58,248 nt of DNA from NCBI GenBank assembly GCA_027012955.1, contig JALUYL010000048.1, positions 1-58,248 on the forward strand. The letters run 5' to 3'. Of this stretch, positions 35,506 to 43,016 are shown piece after piece (the first letter of the stretch is position 1; the number at the start of each line of letters is the position of its first letter). This stretch comes from Sulfurovum sp. Its GTDB lineage: Bacteria > Campylobacterota > Campylobacteria > Campylobacterales > Sulfurovaceae. The notes beneath the pieces are model-generated. The model was not told the DNA's origin and searched no databases. It worked only from the letters and a program-made list of their open reading frames with translations. Made by a program: the position numbers and the translations under genes.

Positions 35506-36330
35506 ATGGCACACTCTGACGGCAGAAGAAACTTTATGGCGACAACCTTACAAAGCGTAGGGCTTGCTGCACTTGGTGGAATGTTGTGGAGTGGATATAC
35601 GGACAGTGTCAAAGCATCACCTTTGGTACTCAGACCTCCTGGTGCATTGAGCGAAAAAGATTTTTTAAGGGCATGTATCAAGTGTGGGCTATGTGCAGAG
35701 GCTTGTGTCAATAGAGAAACCAATAGAGATACACAAACAGGAGAACAACGTGAAGGTACGCTAAAAATGGCAAAAGGAGGCGACTCCTTACTCATTGGTA
35801 CCCCTTATTTTGTACCTCTTGAAGTACCTTGTTATATGTGTGAAGATATCCCTTGTGTGCCTGTATGCCCATCGGGAGCTTTAGATATGCCTAGTTTGCT
35901 CAATGAAAAGAAAGAGCTAGACATTAATAAAGCATCTATGGGCTTGGCCGTAGTACACAAAGAGTCATGTATCTCTTTTTGGGGTATACAGTGTGATGCT
36001 TGTTATAGAGCGTGTCCATTGTTAGATAGTGCGATTACGATTGAGTATCAAAAAAATGAGAGAACAGGTAAGCATGCCTATTTGTTACCGATAGTACATG
36101 ATGATGCATGTACTGGCTGTGGTCTTTGTGAAAAAGCATGTGTGACTGAAAAACCAGCGATTTTCGTGTTGCCAAATGCGGTTGCCAAAGGTAAAGTAGG
36201 TGACCATTACGTCAAAGGTTGGGATGCAAAGGACCAAGAACGTGTAGGCAATGCAAAAGCGATACATACACAGACAGAGCGAAGTGAAAAATCGCCTTCT
36301 GACTATCTCAATATGGAGGTAGAGTACTAA
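35506..36330 (+). CDS. napG: NapG quinol-dehydrogenase FeS protein
   Basis: 274 aa. GRRNFMAT at the N-terminus is a twin-arginine motif. Four 4Fe-4S cluster motifs follow: CIKCGLCAEAC, CYMCEDIPCVPVCPSGAL, CISFWGIQCDACYRACP and CTGCGLCEKAC. With NapH it forms the electron entry from menaquinol that replaces NapC. Starts 5 nt after napA and shares one base with napH (G/ATG overlap TAATG). Confidence 0.96.
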   Translation: MAHSDGRRNFMATTLQSVGLAALGGMLWSGYTDSVKASPLVLRPPGALSEKDFLRACIKCGLCAEACVNRETNRDTQTGEQREGTLKMAKGGDSLLIGTPYFVPLEVPCYMCEDIPCVPVCPSGALDMPSLLNEKKELDINKASMGLAVVHKESCISFWGIQCDACYRACPLLDSAITIEYQKNERTGKHAYLLPIVHDDACTGCGLCEKACVTEKPAIFVLPNAVAKGKVGDHYVKGWDAKDQERVGNAKAIHTQTERSEKSPSDYLNMEVEY

Positions 36331-37139
36331 TGAAAAATATGAAGTATCTACTCCTTAGACGGACAACACAGAGTGGAATTTTGTTTCTTTATTTTGCTGC
36401 AAATGCCTATGGTTGGCATATCTTAGAAGGCACCTTTGGTACTTCTATGCTCTTTGGTATTATCCCTCTGGCAGATCCGTACAATACCTTGCAGGTACTC
36501 GCAACAGGGTTTGTTTTAGGTTCGGATGTACTTTTAGGTGCAGTGATTATCACACTGTTTTATTTTGTGGTAGGTGGTCGTGCATTTTGTTCATGGGTTT
36601 GTCCTATCAACATGGTGACAGACTTGGCAAACTGGCTTAGACGTACATTGAACCTTGACAAAGAAGAGGTCAATTACCGTTTTTTAAAACGAAGTGCTAG
36701 GTATTGGCTTATGGTAGTAGGTCTTATTGTCTCAGCACTTGTAGGTGTGGCAGCGTTTGAAGTGTTTTCTCCTATTACCATCATGCAAAGAGGGATAGTC
36801 TTTGGTTTTGGTATGGGTGGGGCAGTTGTCCTTGCCATTTTCCTTTTTGACCTCTTTGGAGTGAAGAATGGATGGTGTGGACATTTGTGTCCTCTTGGTG
36901 CTGCATACTCTGTGATAGGAAGTCAAAGCCTTGTGAAAGTAAAGCATAACCATGAGAACTGTACTAACTGTATGGATTGTAAAGTCGTGTGTCCAGAAAA
37001 TCAGGTCTTACATATGATAAACAAGTCAAGCATTGCTGTAAGTGACGGTGAATGTACCAACTGTGGTAGATGTGTAGATGTGTGCAATGATGATGCATTG
37101 GAATTTGGAATTAGAAGTTTTACGAAACAGAGTCGTTAA
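36330..37139 (+). CDS. napH: NapH membrane quinol dehydrogenase subunit
   Basis: 269 aa with four to five helices. The cytoplasmic-side CSWVCPINMVTD and CGHLCPLGAAYS motifs (CxxxCP) are the NapH signature, and two 4Fe-4S motifs close the protein: CTNCMDCKVVCP and CTNCGRCVDVCN. It oxidises menaquinol and passes electrons to NapG. Overlaps napG by 1 nt. No napC is found in the operon, consistent with NapGH being the sole route here. Confidence 0.96.
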   Translation: MKNMKYLLLRRTTQSGILFLYFAANAYGWHILEGTFGTSMLFGIIPLADPYNTLQVLATGFVLGSDVLLGAVIITLFYFVVGGRAFCSWVCPINMVTDLANWLRRTLNLDKEEVNYRFLKRSARYWLMVVGLIVSALVGVAAFEVFSPITIMQRGIVFGFGMGGAVVLAIFLFDLFGVKNGWCGHLCPLGAAYSVIGSQSLVKVKHNHENCTNCMDCKVVCPENQVLHMINKSSIAVSDGECTNCGRCVDVCNDDALEFGIRSFTKQSR

Positions 37140-37161
37140 CAAAAATTATAGGAGGAAATAG

Positions 37162-38127
37162 ATGAAAAAAATAGTAAAAACCGTAGCAATTGGGGCATTA
37201 CTCGCTTCAACAAGTGCGTATGCTGTAGGTACTGCTGCCTGTGCAGGATGTCATGGGCAGTATTTTGAAAAAGCAGCATTGGGTAAATCGAAGATAGTCA
37301 AAGATATGCCACTCAAAGATATCGTGAAAGCACTTAAAGGCTACAAAGCAGGTACGTATGGTGGTGCGATGAAGCAAGTTATGGTGAACCAAGTGAAAGA
37401 TTTGAAAGAATCAGATATAGAGGCACTCTCTTTACTGATGAAAATCGAACATGGTACCCAAACAGAAAAAGCAACCACACATGCCGCTGCCGCTGCAGTA
37501 GCCGCTGCAGGGGGATCGTATATTGACCTTAATGCAGATGCTTCAGATGAGATGAGAATTGAGCAAGAAGATTTAGGAAATAGAAATACAGTTTCAGAAA
37601 AAGCACTGGGTCTTAGAAAGACTGCACTTGGAGATGAATCTGATACTACAGGGGTTAAAACAGACTATGATCGACCAGCTCCTGGACAAGCAAAACGCTT
37701 TGAAAGAGCCTATAAAGATGCGCCACCGATGATTCCTCATTCTGTGGATGGATTATTGCCAATTACCAGAGAAAACAATCAATGTCTTGGATGTCACTTG
37801 CCTGAAGTAGCAAAAAGTATGGGTGCAACACCTATCCCTGTGACACACTTTACAAACTACAGACCATTGACTGCTATGAATGATGGTTATGTGGTTAAGG
37901 GTGGAGAAGTACTTGGTTATGATATACAAAATACATCAGATATTAAGCTAGCCAAAGCAAAAAAATCTGATAGCTTGTATCAAGGTCGTTTTAACTGTAC
38001 ACAATGTCATGCCCCACAATCTAAAACAAAAACAGATGTGGCAAATACATTTAAACCAGACTTTGGTGACAGTACATTTAAAGCACACTCAAACTTGGCT
38101 GATGCTATGAATGAAGGTGTTGAATAG
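37162..38127 (+). CDS. napB: NapB fused to an N-terminal cytochrome c domain (three haems)
   Basis: 321 aa, about twice the usual NapB length. A signal peptide (AIGALLASTSAYA) is followed by a class I cytochrome c553-like domain with CAGCH at 27-31 and a Met (KIEHGT region). An Ala-rich linker (THAAAAAVAAAGG, about 111-125) joins it to a complete diheme NapB: RPAPPGQ-like RPAPGQAKRF, PPMIPHSVDG, CLGCH at 208-212 and CTQCH at 279-283. The NapB part receives electrons from NapGH and passes them to NapA. The extra haem domain may bridge this transfer. An AGGAGGAAATAG site decides the start. Confidence 0.92.
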   Translation: MKKIVKTVAIGALLASTSAYAVGTAACAGCHGQYFEKAALGKSKIVKDMPLKDIVKALKGYKAGTYGGAMKQVMVNQVKDLKESDIEALSLLMKIEHGTQTEKATTHAAAAAVAAAGGSYIDLNADASDEMRIEQEDLGNRNTVSEKALGLRKTALGDESDTTGVKTDYDRPAPGQAKRFERAYKDAPPMIPHSVDGLLPITRENNQCLGCHLPEVAKSMGATPIPVTHFTNYRPLTAMNDGYVVKGGEVLGYDIQNTSDIKLAKAKKSDSLYQGRFNCTQCHAPQSKTKTDVANTFKPDFGDSTFKAHSNLADAMNEGVE

Positions 38128-38666
38128 TGCAAAAAAAGGTTAGTGAAGTTGAACGTAGAAATTTTTTTACAGCACTAAAAAAACCTTTACAGCAAAATAA
38201 GGAAAACTCACCCTTAGTGGTGAGACCTCCTTATGGCTTAAACGAATCTCTTTTTCAGAGTGAGTGCGTAACGTGTGAAAGTAAAGCATGTGTGACTTCT
38301 TGTGATGAACAGATTATAATGATACAGGCAGATGGTATACCTATGCTTAACTTTGTAAAAAGTGGGTGTACTTTTTGTGAAGAGTGTGCCCATGCATGTG
38401 AACCCAATGTCCTAAATTTGAACCATACGCATACGGCTGAAAAACTCAATGCTACATTTCGCATAAGTACAGAGGGATGTGTGGCACATAATGGTGTGAT
38501 ATGCTTTTCATGTAAAGAACCTTGCATTGATGATGCTATACTCTTTAATGGTATGTTTAACCCTGTCATAGACATGGACAAGTGTACAGGCTGTGGATTT
38601 TGTCTGGGTAGATGCCCTACACTTGCCATAGATTTTACACCAACGATAGTAAAGGAACTTTCTTGA
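38127..38666 (+). CDS. napF: NapF cytoplasmic FeS protein
   Basis: 179 aa starting at GTG 38127, overlapping the napB stop by one base. It has four cysteine clusters: CVTCESKACVTSC, CTFCEECAHACEP, CVAHNGVICFSCKEPC and CTGCGFCLGRCP, with no export signal (VERRNFFTAL resembles but lacks a hydrophobic Tat core). NapF interacts with NapA before export and supports cofactor insertion or energises the system. The downstream ORF begins with a TTG overlapping its stop. Confidence 0.92.
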   Translation: MQKKVSEVERRNFFTALKKPLQQNKENSPLVVRPPYGLNESLFQSECVTCESKACVTSCDEQIIMIQADGIPMLNFVKSGCTFCEECAHACEPNVLNLNHTHTAEKLNATFRISTEGCVAHNGVICFSCKEPCIDDAILFNGMFNPVIDMDKCTGCGFCLGRCPTLAIDFTPTIVKELS

Positions 38667-39007
38667 ATTTAAAAACACAGTATCCAAAGCTCTTCTCTAA
38701 TCTCTTGGAAGAGGTAGATGAAGTACGTTACTTGGTCGTAGTAGATAAAAACTTTAACGATGTTGACTCAGATGAATTTGACGCGATTGATCCTGAAGAT
38801 TATAATTATCTTGTCTATATTACTGAACGTTTGCAAGATGCTATGGGAGAAGAGAAGATGGTTACATTCATAAAACAACTCGAAGCCCATAAAGATGTGG
38901 TACTTTTTTACCTTTCGGAGACAGATTTATATGGTATTCAAACCGATTTAGAGGATGAGGCGATTGAAAAAATGGTTTTGGATATTGTAGAGAGTGTTCT
39001 TGCATGA
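38663..39007 (+). CDS. nap-operon protein of unknown function
   Basis: 114 aa from TTG 38663 (AAAGGAAC site, TTGA overlap with the napF stop); the track start at 38612 lies deep within napF and lacks a ribosome site. The sequence is acidic and alpha/beta in pattern (LEEVDEVRYLVVVDKNFNDVD, MVTFIKQLEAHKDVVLFYLSET). No metal motif or membrane segment. It ends in an ATGA overlap with napL, so it is expressed as part of the operon. Family unknown to me; possibly a chaperone. Confidence 0.7.
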   Translation: MNLKTQYPKLFSNLLEEVDEVRYLVVVDKNFNDVDSDEFDAIDPEDYNYLVYITERLQDAMGEEKMVTFIKQLEAHKDVVLFYLSETDLYGIQTDLEDEAIEKMVLDIVESVLA

Positions 39008-39963
39008 TAAAATATTTGATAGCTTTAGTGCTAAGCATTGTTTGTGTGTACGCAACACCTGTGTTGAGCCCTGCTTGGCAGCTTGATGTGAATGCCAGTG
39101 TAAAAGATATGGTCTTACACAATGGTACTTTGGTGATGGGCACAGACAATGGTACATTAAAAGTGTATGACCTGAAAGAAAAAAAGTTTACAAAGACGAT
39201 TACTTTACCCAAAGTAAAAGATTTTATGGGTGATTTGATGCCTCCTAAAGTTTTTTCTGTAGATGCTATAGAGAGTAAATATGTACTTCTTAGTGACAGT
39301 GGAGAGGGTGGCTATGTCAATGTATGGATACACGAAGCAGACAAAACCACACAAATCATCTCCTCTAAAGACAAAAAAGTGATAGTTAAAGTACGATTTA
39401 TTGATGCGACACATCTGCTGTTTGGGTATTTGAGTAATGAAGTAGGACTTTATGATTTAGAAAATCATAAAGAGCTTTATACAGTACAATTAAGTGAATC
39501 TAAATTTTCTGACTTTGCATTGAATGAAACGAAGAAGCAAGTGGTTTTTGCTTGTGAAAGTGGTGTGTTGAATGTGGTAGATGTATTGACAGGGAAAGTG
39601 CTTAAGGTGCTTCAGGGGCAAAATCTCGATAACGTACACATGGTAGATTTTAAAAAAGATACTGTCAGTGCTGCAGGACAAGACAGGCGAGCAGCACTGT
39701 ATGATGTCAATACAGGAAAAGGAAGTTATATACCGAGTGACTTTTTCATCTATGCTACAGGGCTTAGTCCTAGTGCAAAAAAGGTGGCATTTACCATGGA
39801 TGAAGAGAATATCATTACAGTATATAATCGCAACGATAAGTCAAAAATAGTAGAACTTAAAGGGCAACATAGTACATTAAATAGTATAATATTTGAAGAT
39901 GAAGATACGGTATTTGCTTCGGCCAATAACAGTGTAGTGATGATGTGGAAATTACAAGAATAG
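39004..39963 (+). CDS. napL: NapL, periplasmic WD40-like propeller protein
   Basis: 319 aa with a signal peptide (YLIALVLSIVCVYATP). Repeated four-strand blades (VKDMVLHNGTLVMGTDNGTLKVYDL, ALYDVNTGKG, TVYNRNDKSKIVELKGQHSTLNSIIFEDEDTVFASANNSVVMMW) form a beta-propeller. NapL occurs in epsilonproteobacterial nap operons and has a modest effect on nitrate reduction; its exact role is unknown. ATGA overlap with the preceding ORF. It is followed by a long hairpin before napD. Confidence 0.88.
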   Translation: MIKYLIALVLSIVCVYATPVLSPAWQLDVNASVKDMVLHNGTLVMGTDNGTLKVYDLKEKKFTKTITLPKVKDFMGDLMPPKVFSVDAIESKYVLLSDSGEGGYVNVWIHEADKTTQIISSKDKKVIVKVRFIDATHLLFGYLSNEVGLYDLENHKELYTVQLSESKFSDFALNETKKQVVFACESGVLNVVDVLTGKVLKVLQGQNLDNVHMVDFKKDTVSAAGQDRRAALYDVNTGKGSYIPSDFFIYATGLSPSAKKVAFTMDEENIITVYNRNDKSKIVELKGQHSTLNSIIFEDEDTVFASANNSVVMMWKLQE

Positions 39964-39980
39964 TATATTTTTAGTGTATC

Positions 39981-40069
39981 GGTAAACTCCTGTGTATTTT
40001 ATACTTTGCAAACGCAAGCGTCCTCTTCGAGGATGATGATGCAAAATATAAAATACACAGAATTTTACC
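39981..40069. repeat. 89-nt long hairpin between napL and napD
   Basis: The arms GGTAAA...CTGTGTATTTTATACTTTGCA and their reverse complement match at about 27 of 30 positions. The loop holds AACGCAAGCG and a second small stem CCTC-TTC-GAGG. TTTGCAAACGCAA is shared with the element at 23004. It sits in the middle of the nap operon and may protect or attenuate the transcript, or be a mobile palindrome. Confidence 0.75.
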
Positions 40070-40101
40070 TTAATGTGTAGATAAAATATGAGGAATAAAT
40101 T

Positions 40102-40464
40102 ATGAATATATCAAGCATAGTAGTACAAGTGAAACCAGAAAATTATGATATGGTGAAAGCAGAGTTGGAAGCATCGGGTGTATGTGAATATCATTTTGGA
40201 GAGAAAGAAAAAGGGAAGATGATAGTCACAGTAGAGGGGCAAGGTGTAGAAGAGGAGATTAAAAAACTCGTACATATTCAAACAACAAAAGGTGTACTTG
40301 CTGCAGATATGATGCAAACCTATCAGGAAGAGCTGGATGATGCCATTAAAGAGTTAAATGCAGCAGATGCAGTACCAGAAGTACTGGCAGATGAAAATAT
40401 AGATATCCGTGACATTAAGTACAATGGTGACTTAAAGAAAAAAGACTTTATGGGTGGCGTGTAA
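40102..40464 (+). CDS. napD: NapD chaperone
   Basis: 120 aa. The N-terminal ISSIVVQVKPENYDMVKAELEASGVCEYHF and VEGQGVEEEIKKLVHIQTTKGVLAADMMQTYQEE match the NapD ferredoxin-like fold that binds the NapA Tat signal and checks cofactor loading. The C-terminus extends ~30 residues beyond the usual core. A GAGGAATAAATT site precedes the start. It is followed with 1 nt spacing by an unknown ORF. Confidence 0.9.
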   Translation: MNISSIVVQVKPENYDMVKAELEASGVCEYHFGEKEKGKMIVTVEGQGVEEEIKKLVHIQTTKGVLAADMMQTYQEELDDAIKELNAADAVPEVLADENIDIRDIKYNGDLKKKDFMGGV

Positions 40465-40465
40465 G

Positions 40466-40783
40466 ATGGTCGTGATAGAGTCTGTTATAAAGTCAAACCC
40501 CTTAGGACGTTGGTACATAGAACTCTCAGATGCTATGAAAGAAGAGAGTGAAGAGAATGCAAGAGTCATTTGCCTTGACATCAACGAATATGCTCAGAAA
40601 ATAGAGATGATGGGTGAAGAGTATGGCGGTGAAGTTGAAGTAGCATGGTCAACAGAAGATAACGTTACTCCCGAGCAGATAAATGAAGTACGTATGCAGA
40701 TTATGGCGTATGAAGCCGAACTGGAAGCCCAAAAAGCAAATGCCACACATATGCCAGACGGTACCCCAAACTTTAATGCCTAA
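40466..40783 (+). CDS. nap-operon acidic protein of unknown function
   Basis: 105 aa from ATG 40466, one base after the napD stop; the GTG at 40454 is inside napD. It reads MVVIESVIKSNPLGRWYIEL and is strongly acidic (KEESEENARVICLDINEYAQKIEMMGEEYGGEVEVAW). The central EYAQKIEMMGEEYGGEVEVAWS resembles an alpha/beta unit. The tail THMPDGTPNF is unusual. No known domain. Its position suggests a role with NapD in maturation. Confidence 0.65.
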   Translation: MVVIESVIKSNPLGRWYIELSDAMKEESEENARVICLDINEYAQKIEMMGEEYGGEVEVAWSTEDNVTPEQINEVRMQIMAYEAELEAQKANATHMPDGTPNFNA

Positions 40784-41009
40784 GTTTATAAAAGAGATCT
40801 ACGGTGTAGGCATTCTTTTCTTCTACTACATGAAATACATCATCCTCTTGGGGTGGCCTCTGTTACGCTTTGGACTAGACTACAAAGAGAATATTATTAT
40901 GAATATCTTATGGGTCTTTTGTCTGATTCTTTTTATCAAAGATATGGTCTATAAGTTTGTGTTAAAAAAGAGTTATTGTGAAGAGGGGTCTTGTTCTTCT
41001 AAAAGATAA
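40776..41009 (+). CDS. Small membrane protein ending the nap operon
   Basis: 77 aa from ATG 40776, overlapping the previous stop by 8 nt; the 40683 start of the track is a shadow reading into the upstream gene. Two hydrophobic stretches (YGVGILFFYYMKYIILLGWPLL and IIMNILWVFCLILFIKDMVY) precede a tail SYCEEGSCSSKR with two Cys. Function unknown. The frame and overlaps support that it is real. Immediately after it begins the palindromic promoter module of the methyltransferase gene. Confidence 0.6.
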   Translation: MPKFIKEIYGVGILFFYYMKYIILLGWPLLRFGLDYKENIIMNILWVFCLILFIKDMVYKFVLKKSYCEEGSCSSKR

Positions 41010-41062
41010 AAATATGACAATATGACAGATTTTTATCTTTCTAATCACTAAGAGTGTATAAT
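41005..41062 (+). promoter_or_regulatory. Tandem ATATGACA-box promoter module, copy 3 (methyltransferase gene)
   Basis: Two perfect ATATGACA boxes (41012-41019 and 41020-41027) lie inside AAAGATAAAAAT...ATTTTTATCTTT, a perfect 12-nt dyad. Then 29 nt follow to TATAAT (41057-41062). The arms differ from those of copy 2 but remain complementary. Start codon 30 nt after the -10. Confidence 0.65.
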
Positions 41063-41091
41063 ACTTTCACTATATACTTCAAAGGAAAATA

Positions 41092-42189
41092 ATGGGTGAG
41101 TCACAATCTACTATAGCATTATCAAATCATCTCTCATCACTCATACAACCTTTACGTGTATACCAAAGTATAGAACTCTTTGCTGGTGCAGGTGGCATGG
41201 CTCTTGGCATGGAAAAAGCAGGTTTACATCATCTTTTACTCAATGATTTTGACCGTTATGCGACACAAACACTCAAAAAAAACAGACCACATTGGGATGT
41301 AATACATGGTGATGTAGGAGAGATTGATTTTAAACCCTACAAAGGAAAAGTAGATGTACTTACAGGGGGATTTCCTTGTCAGACCTTTTCTTATGCAGGT
41401 AAAAAAATGGGGATGGAAGATACCCGTGGAACACTTTTTTATGAGTTTGCACGTGCCCTTAAAGAGAGTGAACCTAAACTCTTTTTAGCAGAAAATGTAA
41501 AAGGCCTTTTTTCTCACGATAAAGGGCGTACCTTACAAACGATGGTTGAGGTTTTTGAGTCTATGGGCTATGAAGTCTTAGAGCCTAGAGTCCTTAAAGC
41601 GATTCATTATCATGTCCCTCAAAAGCGCGAAAGAGTGTTTATTGTGGGTATTAAAAAAGAGTATGCTTCTAAAGTGACATTTGAATGGCCCAAAGCCAGT
41701 GAAAAGTTATACACGTTAAAAGATGCACTCAAAAAAGGAGAACTTTTTACTTGTGATGTTCCTCTGTCACAAGGACAAGAATATCCTGAAAAAAAGAAAA
41801 AAGTACTTGACCTTATACCTGCTGGTGGTTACTGGAGAGATTTACCTTTGAAGCTTCAAAAAGAGTATATGATGAAAAGTTTTTATTTGGGTGGAGGAAA
41901 GACAGGTATTGCTAGGCGTATATCATGGGACGAAGCGTGTCTTACGCTTACTTGTTCCCCCGCACAGAAACAAACTGAACGTTGTCATCCTGAAGAAACA
42001 CGACCGTTTCAAGTACGTGAATATGCGAGAATACAAACATTCCCTGATGAGTGGATATTTGAAGGTTCAATGACACAGCAATATAAGCAGATAGGCAATG
42101 CAGTTCCTGTAAATTTGGCTTTTGCACTAGGTATTTCACTTATAAACACACTCAATCAAATTGAAAAGTTAGAAAATGCCAAAATATAA
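41092..42189 (+). CDS. DNA (cytosine-5)-methyltransferase, second R-M system
   Basis: 365 aa. SIELFAGAGGMALGMEKAG (motif I), GGFPCQTFSYAGKKMG (motif IV with catalytic Cys), LAENVKGLFSHD (VI), YHVPQKRERVFIVGI (VIII) and ARIQTFPDEW...QIGNAVPVNLAFALG (IX/X) are in order. It overlaps the Eco47II-type nuclease by 14 nt. With that nuclease family the likely target is of GGNCC/GGWCC type, methylating an internal C; this is inferred from the partner and not from the recognition domain. An AAAGGAAAATA site precedes the ATG. Confidence 0.95.
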   Translation: MGESQSTIALSNHLSSLIQPLRVYQSIELFAGAGGMALGMEKAGLHHLLLNDFDRYATQTLKKNRPHWDVIHGDVGEIDFKPYKGKVDVLTGGFPCQTFSYAGKKMGMEDTRGTLFYEFARALKESEPKLFLAENVKGLFSHDKGRTLQTMVEVFESMGYEVLEPRVLKAIHYHVPQKRERVFIVGIKKEYASKVTFEWPKASEKLYTLKDALKKGELFTCDVPLSQGQEYPEKKKKVLDLIPAGGYWRDLPLKLQKEYMMKSFYLGGGKTGIARRISWDEACLTLTCSPAQKQTERCHPEETRPFQVREYARIQTFPDEWIFEGSMTQQYKQIGNAVPVNLAFALGISLINTLNQIEKLENAKI

Positions 42190-42922
42190 TTTAGGTTTTA
42201 TCAGTGATGAAGATTTATTTACGCATGTCAAAGAGACCGTGGAGAAATATCGTTTTACGATTGATTTGAAAAAGTTTAATAAAAATTTGATTGACCCTAT
42301 AAAGCTTACGTTTGATAGTAAAATTTATGGAAAAAGCTTGGAAGAGACTATCGAACTTGAAATTATCCGACAGATGGATAAATCAAATACCAATCATATT
42401 GGCTATTTTCATCAAAATATTTTTAAGTATATTGATAGTGATTGGGAAGTGCCAGATTATGGTTTTGATCTTATAAATAAAAAAGAAAAAATGTATGTAG
42501 AGATGAAAAATAAACATAATACAATGAATTCTTCCTCTTCACAAAAAACCTATATGAAAATGCAAGGTATGTTACTTGATGATGCACAAAATCGATGTAT
42601 GTTAGTAGAAATCATCGCTAAAAAGAGTCAAAATATACCTTGGCAGGTTTCATTGGATGGTCTGTCTCGTAAACATGAATATATTAGACGTGTCTCTATA
42701 GACAAGTTTTATGAAATTGTCACTGGTGATCGTATGGCATTTAAGTTACTTTGTGAATCTTTGCCAAAGGTTTTAGATGATGTAATAAGTACTTTAGAAC
42801 AAACATCTATACAAAATAGTGTTTTTGAAGAATTGAGTGTAATTTCTCCAAATTTACTAGCGAGTTTGTATCAACTTTCTTTTTCAAAATATGAAGGTTT
42901 TGATAGTCTAGTATTTGAATAA
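42176..42922 (+). CDS. Eco47II/Sau96I-family type II restriction endonuclease
   Basis: 248 aa. The core YVEMKNKHNTMNSSSSQKTYMKMQ is the family signature of Eco47II-type enzymes, with the PD-(D/E)xK-like VPDYGFDLIN...MYVEMKNK catalytic residues. These nucleases cut GGNCC-like sites. Length is typical (~240). It overlaps the methyltransferase by 14 nt. A_T-rich composition fits horizontal origin. No separate controller gene is seen. Confidence 0.9.
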   Translation: MPKYNLGFISDEDLFTHVKETVEKYRFTIDLKKFNKNLIDPIKLTFDSKIYGKSLEETIELEIIRQMDKSNTNHIGYFHQNIFKYIDSDWEVPDYGFDLINKKEKMYVEMKNKHNTMNSSSSQKTYMKMQGMLLDDAQNRCMLVEIIAKKSQNIPWQVSLDGLSRKHEYIRRVSIDKFYEIVTGDRMAFKLLCESLPKVLDDVISTLEQTSIQNSVFEELSVISPNLLASLYQLSFSKYEGFDSLVFE

Positions 42923-43016
42923 CATAAGATAAAGTACTCAGTCTAATAAGTTTAAGTTATCTGTTATATTTCTTTTGCTAATATTCCGTATTCAAAAAAA
43001 TACAAGGGATTCAACA

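Noticed and set aside
36330-37139. A NapC-type quinol dehydrogenase hidden in the nap operon
   Set aside because: No tetrahaem CxxCH cluster is present between napA and napD; NapG/NapH fill this role.
40683-40775. Extended N-terminus of the last nap-operon ORF in the ORF track
   Set aside because: It overlaps the preceding gene in another frame and lacks a ribosome site; ATG 40776 with an 8-nt overlap is more credible.
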